Of a DNA stretch of 7,050 bases, positions 1 to 6,028 are shown piece by piece. The position numbers and the translations under genes are program-made. The notes beneath the pieces were generated by a model. It saw only the letters and a list, made by a program, of their open reading frames with translations. It made no database searches and was not told the DNA's origin. How positions within the stretch are numbered: position 1 is the first letter of the stretch; each line of letters starts with the position of its first letter. This stretch comes from an uncultured Verrucomicrobiota bacterium (GTDB lineage Bacteria > Verrucomicrobiota > Verrucomicrobiia > Limisphaerales > UBA9464): NCBI GenBank assembly GCA_903925515.1, contig CAIYFP010000577.1, positions 1-7,050 of the forward strand, written 5' to 3'.

Positions 1-224
1 TCGTCGTCCGCGCCCCGGGTTTTCGCTTCGGTCGTCGTCGCGGCGACATCGTCCGCCCCTGCGGCGTCCTTTGGCGAGGGCCGAGGGACGCCCCGGGATA
101 CGACAACGAACGCGAGCAACGTCGCCGCAAGGCCAAGGCGGATGGACCATCGACGAGGACGGTCAGGATGAGGGCCCGCCGACGGGTGCCGGCCATGGCC
201 TGGCGTCTTGGGTGATGAGGTCAT
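1..224 (-). CDS. Partial membrane-anchored hypothetical protein (N-terminal part)
   Basis: An open frame starts at an ATG (complement of 222-224) and runs without a stop to the left edge, giving 74 codons. The first 27 residues are Pro/Arg/His-rich and positively charged. A single hydrophobic stretch follows at about residues 28-43 (core LGLAATLLAFVVVS). After it comes a polar, Ala/Asp/Thr-rich segment (about 50-74). This pattern fits an N-terminal membrane anchor or uncleaved signal with a periplasmic or extracytoplasmic remainder. The frame is the same as that of the upstream lipoprotein gene, whose TGA lies 51 bases before this ATG, so the two could be cotranscribed. No Shine-Dalgarno site is visible. 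I do not recognise the family, and the catalytic or binding part, if any, is outside the window. Because only 74 codons are visible in GC-rich DNA, a chance open frame is possible; the hydrophobic segment and mostly G/C third positions argue for a real gene. Confidence 0.45.
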   Translation of the reverse strand, partial: MTSSPKTPGHGRHPSAGPHPDRPRRWSIRLGLAATLLAFVVVSRGVPRPSPKDAAGADDVAATTTEAKTRGADD

Positions 225-275
225 GGAGGGTGGAGTGCTTGGGATTGGATGCAGGGGCAGGTTCCGAGGCCTCGA

Positions 276-1292
276 TCATTCCGAATCCATGCCGCCGTGA
301 ATTGGGGCCATGAAATCGAGGGCACCGTCTCGACCATGGATGGGGCTTGGCATGATTTGGGCCTCGGGCAAGCCGTCGGCATAGGTACGCCAAAAGAGTT
401 CCAGCACCGCTCGGATGGCCTTGGTCCTGATCGCGCCCGGCGCGCGGCCTGCGGCCTCGGCGCGTGCCAGCATGCCGGGCACGTCCTCAAGCCGCGGTTG
501 GCCATGCCTTGGTTCCCATCCGACGAGCAGCGTCTCCGGGATGTCGTAGATCCTGTTCTGCACGGGCCGAGGCACCGGGACGACGTGATGGGTGGACCCG
601 TTCCTGCGGATCTCGGGGCGATTCGTGCTCTCGAGGCGAAAGAACACCGGCTCCGTGAACTTGAGCCGAAGCCGTTTTGGGGGCAGCGACTCGGTCACGA
701 TCGCGGCGTCGCAGGGCTGGGCCGGGTCCAGCACGTGACGAAGGCCGGTCAAGGTCACGTCGAGAAAGTCCATCCGGACTCCCGGGCTCCGCACGGTGTT
801 GTTCACGGGCTGAATGATCCGTGCCGCCCCCATCAGGAGGTACTGCTCGCTGTCCTTGGTCCATCGGCCGGAGAACGGCTCGTTGGTGCAGTGCATCTCG
901 CGGAGCGCCAGGCGCACGGGAAGGGCGTTCGTCCCGCGGTCCACGATGTTTCCCTTCGCATCGCTCACGTGCCAATACGAGATCGGTGCCTCGCTCAGGG
1001 AACGCTTCCGGTACATGAAGGTGATGGCGCGAGCCTTCACGGGCTTCCCGTCGTCCCAGAACCCCTCCTCCCGAATATGAGAGTAACTGGCGATGGCAAT
1101 GTCCGCCTGGGCCCGGGTCTGGGTGCTCTCGTCGATCATTTTCTGGGCGAAGGAGATGACGTTGATGGCCGTGTTGATGGCGTTCATGCCCGTGTTAAGT
1201 GACGCCATCGGGTCCATGGCGCGGGAGGTGCAGGCCGCCAACATGGCGACGATGGCCACCGGACGAGCTGCCGAAGGCGCACGGCGTGGCAG
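276..1292 (-). CDS. Putative lipoprotein of unknown function
   Basis: I do not recognise this protein family. The key visible feature is a lipobox-like stretch, VAIVAMLAAC, whose Cys codon is the complement of 1230-1232. With Arg residues upstream (PRRAPSAAR) it forms a plausible short type II signal peptide, so the product is inferred to be lipid-anchored in the cell envelope. After the Cys comes a probable helical segment rich in Asn, Ile, Met and Ala (NTGMNAINTAINVISFAQKM). About 250 residues of mixed, soluble-looking sequence follow, including HIREEGFWDDGKPVKAR, LRLKFTEPVFFRLES and a C-terminal helical part. No enzymatic motif is visible. The start is uncertain. The frame is open to a GTG at 1487 and an ATG at 1463, but the extra 57-65 residues are Pro/Arg/Gly-rich and look non-coding. 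They would also bury the signal sequence. GTG at 1259 leaves no charged N-region. The CTG at 1292 is given because it makes a sensible signal peptide of about 20 residues. The gene diverges from the cys genes and shows no functional tie to them. Confidence 0.6.
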   Translation of the reverse strand: MPRRAPSAARPVAIVAMLAACTSRAMDPMASLNTGMNAINTAINVISFAQKMIDESTQTRAQADIAIASYSHIREEGFWDDGKPVKARAITFMYRKRSLSEAPISYWHVSDAKGNIVDRGTNALPVRLALREMHCTNEPFSGRWTKDSEQYLLMGAARIIQPVNNTVRSPGVRMDFLDVTLTGLRHVLDPAQPCDAAIVTESLPPKRLRLKFTEPVFFRLESTNRPEIRRNGSTHHVVPVPRPVQNRIYDIPETLLVGWEPRHGQPRLEDVPGMLARAEAAGRAPGAIRTKAIRAVLELFWRTYADGLPEAQIMPSPIHGRDGALDFMAPIHGGMDSE

Positions 1293-1561
1293 TCCACCAA
1301 GGGGACGGGTGGCATGACCGTGGGTTCTTCCGGCGAGTTCCCGGAGCCATGCGCCGGGACGGTTTAGCGGGCAAGGCCCCGCCGGTTGGGCACGGGAGTC
1401 ATGGGTTGGATCAGGGGTTGCGCCACGCCGGGGAAGCGGGGCCGTTGCACGTGTTGTGTTCATGGTTGCGTGAGCCTTGGAATTCACCGCATCCAGTAGG
1501 GCTCATGCGAAGGGGGGCAAGAACCTGATTTGGGCAAAACTGGATTGGGCACGCCACGGTG

Positions 1562-1601
1562 CCGGTCCAGTGCCCGGGCCATGCGAGGGACCGGGCCCGG
1601 G
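1562..1601. repeat. Two interleaved GC-rich inverted repeats
   Basis: Inverted repeat A pairs CCGGTCC (1562-1568) with GGACCGG (1588-1594). Inverted repeat B pairs CCCGGGCC (1573-1580) with GGCCCGGG (1594-1601). The arms come in the order A, B, A', B' and share base 1594. In RNA the two stems would therefore be either alternatives or a nearly complete H-type pseudoknot. In DNA they could be a protein-binding site. The block lies about 150 bases upstream of the proposed cys promoter. GC-rich palindromes of this size can also arise by chance here. Confidence 0.35.
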
Positions 1602-1683
1602 AGATACGCCGTGCGCCCGAGGTAGCTGTTGGCCGACGCGCATGGGCCCACGGCTGAATGCAGGGTGCCCAACGGGCTCGGTC

Positions 1684-1741
1684 CCATCCCGGCTTCCCCG
1701 CCCCCGCGGGGCGGTGGAGCGTGGCTTGGGGCCATCCCGGC
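1684..1741. repeat. 10-bp direct repeat flanking a hairpin upstream of the cys promoter
   Basis: CCATCCCGGC occurs at 1684-1693 and again at 1732-1741, with start positions 48 bases apart. The second copy ends four bases before the proposed -35 box. Such spacing would suit an activator or repressor that binds repeated sites, but no regulator gene is in the window and the sequence does not match an operator I know. Confidence 0.3.
1698..1714. repeat. Short perfect hairpin (7-bp stem, 3-base loop)
   Basis: CCGCCCC (1698-1704) pairs with GGGGCGG (1708-1714) around a CGC loop. It sits between the two copies of the direct repeat, about 30 bases upstream of the proposed -35 box. No U-tract follows on either strand, so it is unlikely to be an intrinsic terminator. 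It may be an operator-like element or simply GC-rich background. Confidence 0.3.
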
Positions 1742-1745
1742 GTCG

Positions 1746-1775
1746 TTGACTCGCGGGAAGGGGCGGGGGTAGCAT
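1746..1775 (+). promoter_or_regulatory. Putative sigma70-type promoter of the cys operon
   Basis: TTGACT (1746-1751) matches the -35 consensus at five of six bases. After an 18-base spacer, TAGCAT (1770-1775) matches the -10 consensus at four of six, including the key first TA and last T. Transcription would start near 1782, giving a leader of about 24 bases before the cysI ATG. This is the only convincing promoter-like pair I see ahead of the rightward gene series. Confidence 0.5.
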
Positions 1776-1795
1776 CCGAATCTTTGGTAACCGCT

Positions 1796-1799
1796 GGAG
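1796..1799 (+). promoter_or_regulatory. Ribosome binding site of cysI
   Basis: GGAG, within TGGAG, lies six bases before the ATG at 1806, which is good Shine-Dalgarno spacing and supports this start. cysH, cysD, cysN and the small genes downstream have no comparably placed site; the second nucleotidyltransferase has only a G-run ahead of its TTG. Confidence 0.6.
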
Positions 1800-1805
1800 T
1801 TTGAC

Positions 1806-3488
1806 ATGTCCGAGCCATCTATTTCCGACAAGCCATTGACGCGCAACGAGTTGCTCAAGCAGGGAATCCCGACCCTCGCGGGCCACATCGCGGCCACCCT
1901 CGCAGACCCCGCCGCCGAGTGCTTCTCCTCGGACGACGAGCAGTTCCTGAAGTTCCACGGGATCTACCAGCAGGACGACCGGGACCGGCGAAAGATCGCG
2001 AAGCATTACATGTTCATGATCCGGGGGCGCATTCCGGGCGGGGTGTTGAGCGCGGCGCAGTACCGGGTGTTCGACGACCTCGCGACGCGGCATGGCAACG
2101 GGACGTTGCGAATCACGACGCGCCAAAGCTTCCAGTTCCATGGCGTGGTGAAGAGGGGGCTGGGGCCGTTGATGAAGTCGATCAACGACGCGTTGGTGGA
2201 CACGTTGGCGGCGTGCGGCGACGTGAACCGGAACGTGATGGCGCCCGTGGTGCCGGCCATCAGCGCGGCGCGGCAGGAGGTGTACGAGGACGCGCGGCGG
2301 GTGTCGGAGGCGTTGCTGCCCCAGACGAAGGCGTATCACTCGATCTGGGTGGAGGGCGTGCAATTGAACGTCGAGGACGCCGCCAACCGGGAGTTCGTGG
2401 ACCCGCTGTACGGCAAGCAATACCTGCCGCGCAAGTTCAAGGCCGCGTTCGTCATCCCGCCCAGCAACGACGTGGACCTCTACGCCAACTGCCTCGGCTT
2501 CATCGCGATCATCGAGGACGGCCGTCTCGTGGGGTACAACCTCGCGGCCGGCGGCGGCATGGGCCGTTCCCATGGCAACGAGGCCACCTACCCGCGCATG
2601 GCCGACGTCGTGGGCTTCCTGCCCAAGGACAAGGTCGTGGACGTCGCCCGCGCGGTCCTGACCGTGCACCGCGACTTCGGCGATCGCACGGACCGCAAGC
2701 ATGCGCGATTGAAGTACGTGTTGCAGGAGCGCGGCGTGGGTTGGTTCCGGTCCGAGGTCGAGGCCCGCGTGGGGTTCAGGCTGGGGCCGGTCCGGCCGTT
2801 CGCGTTCACGTCGCAATCGGATCTCCTCGGCTGGCATCGCGGGCTCGACGGGCGCTGGTTTGCGGGCCTGTGGGTGGACATGGGCCGGGTGAAGGACAAG
2901 GACGATCAACGGCTGAAGGCGGGCCTGCGCGCGGTGGCGGACCAGTTCCCCGGCGTGGAGTTCCGCCTGACGGCGAACCAGAACATCGTGGTGGCGAACG
3001 TGGACGACGCCGCGAAGGACGCGATCACGGCGGTGTTGATGGCGCACGGCGTGGACGTGGCGCGCCAGTCCACGCGGATGCACCAGGCGTCGATCGCCTG
3101 CCCTGCCCTGCCGACGTGCGGGTTGTCGTTGGCGGAGTCCGAGCGGTACCTGCCGGGCTTGGTGGACCAGATCGAGGGCGTGATGGCAGAGGTCGGCATC
3201 CCCGACGAGGAGATCTTCATCCGCATGACCGGTTGCCCGAACGGATGCGCGAGGCCGTACATGGCGGAGATCGGGTTCGTGGGGAAGGGGCCGGGGCGCT
3301 ACCAGCTTTGGCTGGGCGGCAACGCGACCTCGACCCGGCTCGCGCGCGTGCACAAGGAGATGGTGAAGGAGGCGGAAATCCTGCCCGAGCTACGGGGGCT
3401 CTTCGTGCGGTTCGCGGCGGAACGGACCCCGGGCGAGCGGTTCGGGGACTGGGCGGCGCGCACGCTCTGGACGGCGGCGGCCGCTTGA
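1806..3488 (+). CDS. cysI: Assimilatory sulfite reductase hemoprotein subunit
   Basis: The product (560 residues) reduces sulfite to sulfide with six electrons in the cytoplasm, using a siroheme coupled to a [4Fe-4S] cluster. The visible signature is CysI-like. The N-terminal FHGIYQQDDRD (about 50-60) is typical of CysI, and RITTRQSFQFHG (102-113) is the siroheme/sulfite reductase repeat motif. The cluster ligands are C432 and C438 (CPALPTC) with C477 and C481 (CPNGC), almost the same positions as in E. coli CysI. Residues matching the E. coli substrate-binding set are also present: R75 in RGRIPGG, R142 in NRNV, and K210/K212 in YLPRKFK. Length is close to the family norm of about 570. The start has a good ribosome binding site and a promoter just upstream. 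No flavoprotein partner (cysJ) lies in the window, so the electron donor may be ferredoxin or a CysJ encoded elsewhere. A ferredoxin-nitrite reductase is the main alternative, but the YQQDDRD motif and the cysHDN neighbours favour sulfite. Confidence 0.95.
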   Translation: MSEPSISDKPLTRNELLKQGIPTLAGHIAATLADPAAECFSSDDEQFLKFHGIYQQDDRDRRKIAKHYMFMIRGRIPGGVLSAAQYRVFDDLATRHGNGTLRITTRQSFQFHGVVKRGLGPLMKSINDALVDTLAACGDVNRNVMAPVVPAISAARQEVYEDARRVSEALLPQTKAYHSIWVEGVQLNVEDAANREFVDPLYGKQYLPRKFKAAFVIPPSNDVDLYANCLGFIAIIEDGRLVGYNLAAGGGMGRSHGNEATYPRMADVVGFLPKDKVVDVARAVLTVHRDFGDRTDRKHARLKYVLQERGVGWFRSEVEARVGFRLGPVRPFAFTSQSDLLGWHRGLDGRWFAGLWVDMGRVKDKDDQRLKAGLRAVADQFPGVEFRLTANQNIVVANVDDAAKDAITAVLMAHGVDVARQSTRMHQASIACPALPTCGLSLAESERYLPGLVDQIEGVMAEVGIPDEEIFIRMTGCPNGCARPYMAEIGFVGKGPGRYQLWLGGNATSTRLARVHKEMVKEAEILPELRGLFVRFAAERTPGERFGDWAARTLWTAAAA

Positions 3489-3557
3489 ACGGACGGCAAC
3501 CGAGACGGCATCCGCAGCACCCGCCCCACTCGCAACTTCATCCCGATTCCAGCCTTC

Positions 3558-4220
3558 ATGTTGTCCCAGGAACAAATTATCGAGGCCAACGCCTCGCTCG
3601 CCGGCACGTCGCCCCTTGAGATCGTCCGCTGGGCCATCGCCCGGTCCGATGGCCGGGCCATTGTCTCCACCAACTTCCGCCCCTTCGAGGCCGCCATCCT
3701 GCACCTCGTGACGCGCGTGCAGCCGGGCATCCCGGTGTTGTGGGTGGACCACGGCTACAACCGCCCGGCGACCTACCTCCACGCGGAGGACCTGCGCCGA
3801 CGCCTCGGCCTCGACATCCGCGCCTACCTGCCCCGGATGACGGTTGCGCACCGGGACGCCGTGCACGGGCCGATCCCGACGACGGGCGACGAGGCCGCGC
3901 TGAAGCAGTTCAGTGCCGTGATGAAGCTGGAGCCGTTCCAGCGCGGCATGCGCGACCTGGCGCCCACGGTCTGGATCACCGCGCTGCGCAAGGTCCAGAA
4001 CCCGAACCGCGCCGGGCTCGACGTCGTGTCGGCCGACGCCAACTTCGGGAGCCTGAAGGTGAGCCCGTTCTTCCATTGGACGGACGCGCAGATGGAAGCG
4101 TACCTCGCCGAGCACGGGCTGCCGAACGAGTGGGATTACTTCGATCCGGCGAAGGCCGACGAGAAGCGCGAGTGCGGCCTGCACGCGGCATGGGGCGGCC
4201 AGGCGTTGTCGAAGGCGTGA
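3558..4220 (+). CDS. cysH: Phosphoadenylyl-sulfate (PAPS) reductase, thioredoxin-dependent type
   Basis: The product (220 residues) reduces PAPS to sulfite and adenosine 3',5'-bisphosphate. It feeds the sulfite reductase encoded 69 bases upstream. The catalytic cysteine is C206 in the C-terminal ECGLH motif. KLEPFQRGM (123-131) and the following WITALRK match the PAPS-reductase core (E. coli KVEPMNRAL and WFAGLRR). The paired CC and CxxC ligands of the iron-sulfur APS reductases are absent, since C206 is the only cysteine. That argues for the cluster-free PAPS type with thioredoxin as electron donor. The nucleotide loop reads VSTNFRPFEAAILHLV (36-51), a variant of the usual SSxFG loop that I recall from a subset of bacterial CysH proteins. 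At 220 residues it is slightly shorter than E. coli CysH (244). No Shine-Dalgarno site precedes the ATG. PAPS specificity requires an APS kinase, which is not visible here. Confidence 0.9.
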   Translation: MLSQEQIIEANASLAGTSPLEIVRWAIARSDGRAIVSTNFRPFEAAILHLVTRVQPGIPVLWVDHGYNRPATYLHAEDLRRRLGLDIRAYLPRMTVAHRDAVHGPIPTTGDEAALKQFSAVMKLEPFQRGMRDLAPTVWITALRKVQNPNRAGLDVVSADANFGSLKVSPFFHWTDAQMEAYLAEHGLPNEWDYFDPAKADEKRECGLHAAWGGQALSKA

Positions 4221-4260
4221 GCGACGCGCAACCCCAAGGGAATCCATCCAGACCCAACCC

Positions 4261-5199
4261 GTGAGCTCCTACCAACTGGACCACCTCGACCAACTCGAGA
4301 CGGAGGCCATCCACGTCCTGCGCGAGGTCGCGGCGGAGTTCGAGCGGCCCGCCATCCTGTTCTCCGGCGGCAAGGATTCCATCTGCATCCTGCGCCTCGC
4401 GGAGAAGGCGTTCCGCCCGTCCGACATCCCGATGCCGTTCCTCAACGTGGAGACGGGGCATGAGTTCCCGGAGCTGAACGCGTTCCGGGACCGGCGCGCG
4501 AAGGAACTCGGGGCCAAGTTGATCGTGCGGACCGTGGACGAGGGCATCGCGAAGGGCTTCGTCACGCCGCAACCGGGGCAGGTGAGCCGGAACCAGCTCC
4601 AGATCCCCGTCCTGTTGAACGCCATCGAGGAGTTTCGCTTCGACTGCTGCATCGGCGGAGCGCGGCGCGACGAGGAGAAGGCCCGTGCGAAGGAACGGTT
4701 CTTCAGCTTTCGCGACGCCTTCGGCCAATGGGACCCCAAGAACCAGCGCCCGGAAATCTGGAACCTCTACAACGCCCGCCTCAACCCCGGCGAGAACATG
4801 CGCGTGTTCCCGTTGTCCAACTGGACCGAGATGGACGTGTGGGAATACATCCGGCGCGAGAAGCTCGACGTCCCCACCATCTACTTCAGCCACACCCGCG
4901 AATGCTTCCGGCGCGCCGGCCAATGGCTGCCCGTCCCGACGCCCCACGCGGACCCCACGCGCCCCGACCCCTACGAGGGCGCCCGCCCAAGGCCCAACGA
5001 ACCCCGCAAGACCATGGTCTGCCGCGTCCGCACCATCGCCGACATGATCAGCACCGGCATGATCGACAGCCCGGCGATGACGGTGGACGACATCATCGCC
5101 GAGGTGGCCGCCGCGCGCGTCACGGAGCGCGGCTCGCGGGCGGACGACAAGGTCAACGAGGCGGCCATGGAGGACCGCAAGAAGGCCGGGTATTTCTAG
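4261..5199 (+). CDS. cysD: Sulfate adenylyltransferase subunit 2 (ATP sulfurylase small subunit)
   Basis: With CysN the product makes APS from ATP and sulfate, the activation step of sulfate assimilation. It is an N-type ATP pyrophosphatase. The PP-loop SGGKDS is at 35-40, followed by the family signatures GGARRDEEKARAKER (132-146), WDPKNQRPE (157-165) and FPLSNWTEMDVWEYI (183-197), and it ends in KKAGYF as CysD proteins do. Length is 312, against 302 in E. coli. The start is a GTG; the frame upstream is open but has no better start, and no ribosome binding site is visible. The segment 220-250 is Pro-rich (for example PVPTPHADPTRPDPYEG). The next motif reads RTIADMISTGMIDS (257-270) where homologues usually have a version of RTLGCxPLTGAVES, so the C-terminal half is divergent. 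Its partner cysN lies 1.7 kb downstream, beyond four unrelated genes, instead of directly adjacent. Confidence 0.95.
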   Translation: MSSYQLDHLDQLETEAIHVLREVAAEFERPAILFSGGKDSICILRLAEKAFRPSDIPMPFLNVETGHEFPELNAFRDRRAKELGAKLIVRTVDEGIAKGFVTPQPGQVSRNQLQIPVLLNAIEEFRFDCCIGGARRDEEKARAKERFFSFRDAFGQWDPKNQRPEIWNLYNARLNPGENMRVFPLSNWTEMDVWEYIRREKLDVPTIYFSHTRECFRRAGQWLPVPTPHADPTRPDPYEGARPRPNEPRKTMVCRVRTIADMISTGMIDSPAMTVDDIIAEVAAARVTERGSRADDKVNEAAMEDRKKAGYF

Positions 5200-5208
5200 G
5201 CCGCAGCG

Positions 5209-5445
5209 ATGAACCCGGAATTCAAGCCGTTGGCGGATGCCCTGTACAAGGAGCGCGTCCTGCGCGCCCGGCGGACGCCGCCGGAACGGCGGATCATGGA
5301 GGGGCCCGCGCTGTTTGACATGGCGTGTGCCGCGACGATGGCCGGCATCCGCATGCAGAGGCCCGGGGCCACGGAGGAGCAGGTGCTCGGGGAACTGCGG
5401 CGTCGCCTCGATGTCCAGCGCAGGCTCGAGAACCAGCGGGCATGA
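5209..5445 (+). CDS. Small helical protein, partner of the first nucleotidyltransferase (putative TA-like component)
   Basis: This 78-residue, Arg/Glu-rich protein starts nine bases after the cysD stop. It has no membrane segment and looks largely helical: an N-terminal helix with LYKERVLRARRTPPERR (12-28), a central FDMACAATMAGIRMQRPGA (36-54), and a C-terminal helix TEEQVLGELRRRLDVQRRLE (55-74). I recall a common unnamed family with the pattern 'YRERVxRAR...LFDxxCxxxxAGIRxxxP...R..LxRRLE' encoded directly upstream of nucleotidyltransferase genes. Its stop overlaps the next ATG in an ATGA, which suggests translational coupling and a shared function with that gene. By analogy with other small-protein/nucleotidyltransferase pairs it may be the antitoxin-like or adaptor half. 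That is inference; no DNA-binding motif is evident. Confidence 0.8.
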   Translation: MNPEFKPLADALYKERVLRARRTPPERRIMEGPALFDMACAATMAGIRMQRPGATEEQVLGELRRRLDVQRRLENQRA

Positions 5446-5996
5446 TGGATGCGATCCAGATCGCGACGTCCGTCGCGGCCGCGTTGGAACGGGGAGGCAT
5501 CCCCCCCATGTTCGTGGGTTCCTTCGCCCGCAACTTCCACGCGTTCGCGCGGTCCACGAACGACCTCGACATCGTGGTGTCGATGGATCGACACGGGCTC
5601 GAACGGTTCCTTGCGGAGCTTGGGCCAGACTTCGGAGTGGAGCCCCGGGGAACACTCGAGACGAACACGGGCACCCTGCGTCACACCGTGGTCCACAGGC
5701 AGTCCGCGTTTCAGGTCGAGGTCTTCCTGCTCAGCAACGACCCGTTCGACCATGAACGGTTCCGGCGCCGGTTGCCCATCGACTTCAACGGACACCGCAC
5801 CTTCGTCCTGACCGCCGAGGACGTCGTCGTGTCCAAGCTTTGCTGGAGCCGACCCAAGGACCTTGAGGACGTCCGGGACGTCCTGTCCATCCAGGCCACC
5901 GCCATGGACTGGGACTACCTGCATCATTGGACGGGGCTCCACGGGACGCGGGCGCGCCTCGACGAGCTGCGGGCGAGCATCCCGCCCGTGGATTGA
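5442..5996 (+). CDS. Nucleotidyltransferase-fold protein (first module)
   Basis: The product is 184 residues when read from the ATG at 5442, which overlaps the preceding stop by four bases. The frame is open to an ATG at 5325, but that extension lies inside the upstream gene and is Arg/Gly/Ala-rich low-quality sequence. The start region MMDAIQIATSVAAALERGGIPPMFVGSFA matches the expected helix-strand entry to a minimal nucleotidyltransferase fold. Motifs are intact: GS at 26-27, the metal-binding pair D41 and D43 (RSTNDLDIVV), and a third acidic residue, E93, in FQVEVF. The C-terminal part has EDVVVSKLCWSRPKDLEDVRDVL (126-148), the 'EDxxxxKL...KDxxDxxxL' signature of AbiEii-like and related stand-alone nucleotidyltransferases. 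The likely activity is transfer of a nucleotide to a protein or RNA target, possibly as a toxin; substrate and role are unknown. It forms a compact unit with the small gene upstream and has no known role in sulfur metabolism. Confidence 0.85.
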   Translation: MMDAIQIATSVAAALERGGIPPMFVGSFARNFHAFARSTNDLDIVVSMDRHGLERFLAELGPDFGVEPRGTLETNTGTLRHTVVHRQSAFQVEVFLLSNDPFDHERFRRRLPIDFNGHRTFVLTAEDVVVSKLCWSRPKDLEDVRDVLSIQATAMDWDYLHHWTGLHGTRARLDELRASIPPVD

Positions 5997-6028
5997 AAGA
6001 CGCGGCATGAGGTGCTTCCCTTTCCAGC

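Larger units (their letters stand above)
1293..1745. other. Divergent intergenic region
   Basis: About 450 bases between the probable start of the minus-strand lipoprotein gene and the proposed cys promoter hold no gene I can support. Short open frames exist on both strands but give Pro/Arg/Gly-rich translations without domains. The region contains the inverted repeats at 1562-1601 and 1698-1714 and the direct repeat at 1684/1732, listed separately. I could not identify a convincing promoter for the leftward gene. No tRNA, riboswitch or insertion sequence was recognised. Confidence 0.5.

Noticed and set aside
249..1202. A 317-codon plus-strand frame opposite the lipoprotein gene
   Set aside because: The translation is His/Gly/Arg-rich with no domain. 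The minus-strand frame has a lipobox and balanced composition, so it is the better coding candidate.
1698..1714. Intrinsic terminator
   Set aside because: The hairpin is followed by no T-run on either strand and lies between divergent genes where no terminator is needed.
1776..1805. A riboswitch (SAM or T-box) controlling the cys operon
   Set aside because: The leader predicted from the promoter is only about 24 bases long, and no conserved riboswitch core was seen further upstream.
1503..3353. A 616-codon open frame on the minus strand opposite cysI
   Set aside because: It is antisense to a clear sulfite reductase, and its translation is His/Arg/Val/Leu-rich without motifs, as expected for a shadow frame in GC-rich coding DNA.
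1860..3480. Alternating blocks of C-ending and G-ending codons in cysI, as if mosaic
   Set aside because: Conserved motifs of one protein family continue across the blocks and all are GC-rich. Without statistics this does not support recombination.
5325..5441. N-terminal extension of the first nucleotidyltransferase to the ATG at 5325
   Set aside because: The 39 extra residues are low-complexity Arg/Gly/Ala/His sequence inside the upstream small gene. The ATGA overlap at 5442 gives the expected start of the fold.
3976..5655. A 559-codon minus-strand frame opposite cysH, cysD and the following genes
   Set aside because: It spans several well-supported plus-strand genes and has a repetitive Arg/Gly/Ala/His composition; it is a GC-driven shadow.
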